Assembly: GCF_030581005.1 (NCBI RefSeq)
Contig: NZ_JAUQSX010000013.1
Location: 158,758 to 222,757, forward strand
From: Hymenobacter mellowenesis
GTDB taxonomy: Bacteria > Bacteroidota > Bacteroidia > Cytophagales > Hymenobacteraceae
Direction: 5' to 3'
Length of the DNA: 64,000 bases
The position numbers were made by a program, and so were the translations under genes. The notes beneath the pieces are model-generated. The model saw only the letters and a list, made by a program, of their open reading frames with translations, did no database searches and was not told the origin of the DNA. Of this stretch, positions 63,201 through 64,000 are shown in pieces; position 1 is the first letter of the stretch; each line of letters begins with the position of its first letter.

Positions 63201-64000
63201 CAGGTTGGTGCCCGTCAGGGTGATGCTCGTGCCCACCGACCCACTCGTGGGGTTCAGGCTGGTGAGGGTGGGGGCGAAGACAGTGGTGTTGAGTAGCACG
63301 CTCACACTGCTGCCGTTGGAATTGGGCGTGAGCAGGTCGAGCTTGCCGTCGCCGTTCACGTCAGCTGTGGCCACGCTATAGGGCATGAGGCCGGTAGCGA
63401 AGGTGACCGGGGCAGCAAAGCTGGCCGTGGCCGCGCCCGTCGCCGTGGTGTTGACCACCACACTCACGTTGTCGCTGCCGTTATTGGCCACGAGCAAGTC
63501 AGGCTTGCCGTCGCTATTCACGTCGGCCGCCGCCACGCCTATGGGGAAGCTGCCGGTGGCGAAAGTGACCAGGGCAGCAAAGCTGGGTGCGGCCGCGCCC
63601 GTTGCCGTGGTGTTGAGCAGCACACTGCCAGGCGTGAGCAGGTCGGGCTTGCCGTCGCCGTTCACGTCGGCCGTGGCGATACTAAAACTGCTGTTGCTGA
63701 TAGTGAAACTGGCCGGGGCGGCAAAGCTGGGCGTGGCTGCGCCCGTCGCTGTAGTGTTGAGTACCACGCTCGCGGTATTATTGCTATTGGCCACCAGCAG
63801 GTCGGGTTTGCCGTCGCCGTTCACGTCGGCCGCCGTCACGCCAGAGCCGCCGCCGCCGAAGGCGACCTGGGCGGCAAAGCTGGGCGTGGCCGCGCCCGCC
63901 GCCGTGGTGTTAAGCCGCACGTAGCCAGGCGTGAGCAGGTCGGGCTTGCCGTCGCCGTTCACGTCGGCCGTGGCGATACTAAAACTGCTGTTGCTGATAG
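60231..64000 (-). CDS. Large modular T9SS type A protein (cassette A, first gene), 5' end outside window
   Basis: About 1256 residues are visible; the frame runs off the right edge, so the signal peptide is not seen. Visible order: FG-GAP repeats with the consensus ATADVNGDGKPDLLT (at least five), an IPT/TIG domain (PTLTSLNPTSGSVGTSITLTGTNL), two FN3-like domains (YVRAYATNGAGTSYGTVQQF; YVQAYGTNSLGTRYGGVETF), a second IPT nearly identical to the first, a beta-helix-like stretch (SITVRNGGAGELSGNVVV), the common C-terminal block (YRHYSSPVANTTVADLTT; VYAYDQSRLAS; GWALLGNPYPAPLDL), and the T9SS type A domain (VYPNPAHDRFSVLVPAVAG ... LAKRVVIQ). The FG-GAP repeats at the right edge are nearly identical in DNA. 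Confidence 0.92.
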   Translation of the reverse strand, partial: ISNSSFSIATADVNGDGKPDLLTPGYVRLNTTAAGAATPSFAAQVAFGGGGSGVTAADVNGDGKPDLLVANSNNTASVVLNTTATGAATPSFAAPASFTISNSSFSIATADVNGDGKPDLLTPGSVLLNTTATGAAAPSFAALVTFATGSFPIGVAAADVNSDGKPDLLVANNGSDNVSVVVNTTATGAATASFAAPVTFATGLMPYSVATADVNGDGKLDLLTPNSNGSSVSVLLNTTVFAPTLTSLNPTSGSVGTSITLTGTNLTGATAVRFNGTAATTFAVVNATTVTATVPAGATSGNVTVTTGGGTSNGLAFAVASLATVATAVPANVTTTSATLGGSVTADGGATVTDRGVVYSTTNTAPTTADTKAQNGTGTGTFSQTILGLTPSAMYYVRAYATNGAGTSYGTVQQFRTIAAPTVTTATPAAVATTSATLGGTIVSTNGDFVTSRGVVYSATNPTPSTGGTNVLIVTGTTGTGTFSQNVTGLQPGTLYYVQAYGTNSLGTRYGGVETFTTVSALPTLTSLSPTSGSVGTSVTLTGTNLTGATGVRFNGTAAITFAVVNATTVTATVPAGATSGNVTVTTPGGTSNGVAFAVTFPDLVIDNTFQAIAPGTYNSITVRNGGAGELSGNVVVNSFVLVQGDGSNFDDNGFLLTGAGTFTLGAGAELYISSPAGISASGATGAVRVTGTRTFSTDARYMYYASVASVTGSGLPARVRSIGLYSTAALTLSQPLSVAQKLTFYDNGNLITNGQMLTLLSSAAGTALVANDGTSTGVVSGTVTVQRYIDPALNPGRGYRHYSSPVANTTVADLTTSGFTPGLNTAYNTSPTPSLVTPFPTVYAYDQSRLASTANNTPAFDKGWVVPAAATAPLVPGRGYSVNLDASQLVDFVGTLNGGNLTVNLTRNAGATAADAGWALLGNPYPAPLDLSALEGNPDITDIPGLDQSFYVFQSTGPYVGQYRSYINNIGNPLVPVAQGFFARVSAGQTNGSFHFRNAQRVTDYATAQGAAFQRSTPDPRPRVQLDLAGAGLADVWTAYAQTGASAGFDRHFDAVKLPNSSGLNLSSAGAPDDLAIDGRPAFTAATVLPLSVGVPAAGTYTFTAAALANLPAGLDALLADAATGQMVNLRTQPSYGFVVTAAQAQALLTGRFTLQFAASTALATAPALTAAQVSVYPNPAHDRFSVLVPAVAGATQVQATLLNALGQVVGTKSAAATATGARLGFETSGLAPGVYTLRLRVGGATLAKRVVIQ

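Noticed and set aside
62217..63250. CRISPR-like repeats
   Set aside because: The repeats are coding IPT/TIG modules of about 190 bases, without short regular spacers, and no cas genes are near.
1..64000. Mobile elements or prophage genes
   Set aside because: No transposase, integrase, recombinase, phage structural gene or plasmid replication gene was found anywhere in the window.

Overview
The window looks like chromosomal DNA of a GC-rich Bacteroidetes, most likely Hymenobacter or a close relative (inference). The reasons are gene content typical of the group (DUF4270 lipoprotein, DUF2795 and DUF349 proteins, a long NusB, a lycopene cyclase, DUF1573-yajC-YbbR-coaE order), many type IX secretion system (T9SS) cargo proteins of both type A and type B, three PID-CTERM-like mini-proteins, and the Bacteroidetes promoter element TAnnTTTG upstream of several genes, including a tRNA. 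No prophage, insertion sequence, integrase or CRISPR array was seen.

1-38 kb is mostly housekeeping. From left to right: an AIM24-family protein (cut by the window edge), a MORN-repeat lipoprotein, a T9SS cargo gene broken at a 9-G tract, gltX, a small membrane protein, ridA, glmS, a DUF4270 lipoprotein overlapping a glycogen-synthase-like gene, divergent panC, a flippase-like membrane protein, a RfaE2-type adenylyltransferase, a YugP-type metallopeptidase, ettA, DUF349 and DUF2795 genes, an ABC ATPase, a lycopene cyclase, a LOG-family protein, a Glu/Leu/Phe/Val dehydrogenase, an ArsR regulator, the coaE-YbbR-yajC-DUF1573 cluster, NAD-type isocitrate dehydrogenase, a YtxH protein, nusB, leucine dehydrogenase, two ABC exporters, a VOC protein, two tRNA-Pro genes, several outer-membrane-barrel-like proteins and a DUF5700 protease. 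Between 19.9 and 33.7 kb, five copies of a roughly 100-bp palindromic repeat lie between genes. Other, non-homologous long inverted repeats sit between genes elsewhere.

38-64 kb is dominated by secreted proteins, interrupted only by truA. A T9SS type A protein and a 1484-residue type B protein come first. From 45.6 kb to the right edge, on the minus strand, the same three-gene cassette occurs three times: a very large modular T9SS protein (FG-GAP repeats, IPT/TIG and related domains, a shared C-terminal block, sorting domain), a 68-70 residue PID-CTERM-like protein, and a 470-480 residue FG-GAP T9SS protein. In the right-hand copy the third gene is a decayed remnant. In all three copies an intrinsic-terminator-like hairpin lies between the large gene and the start codon of the mini-protein gene, which suggests that the mini-protein is made by limited read-through. 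This repeated cassette is the best candidate for an undescribed surface system; its function cannot be told from sequence alone.
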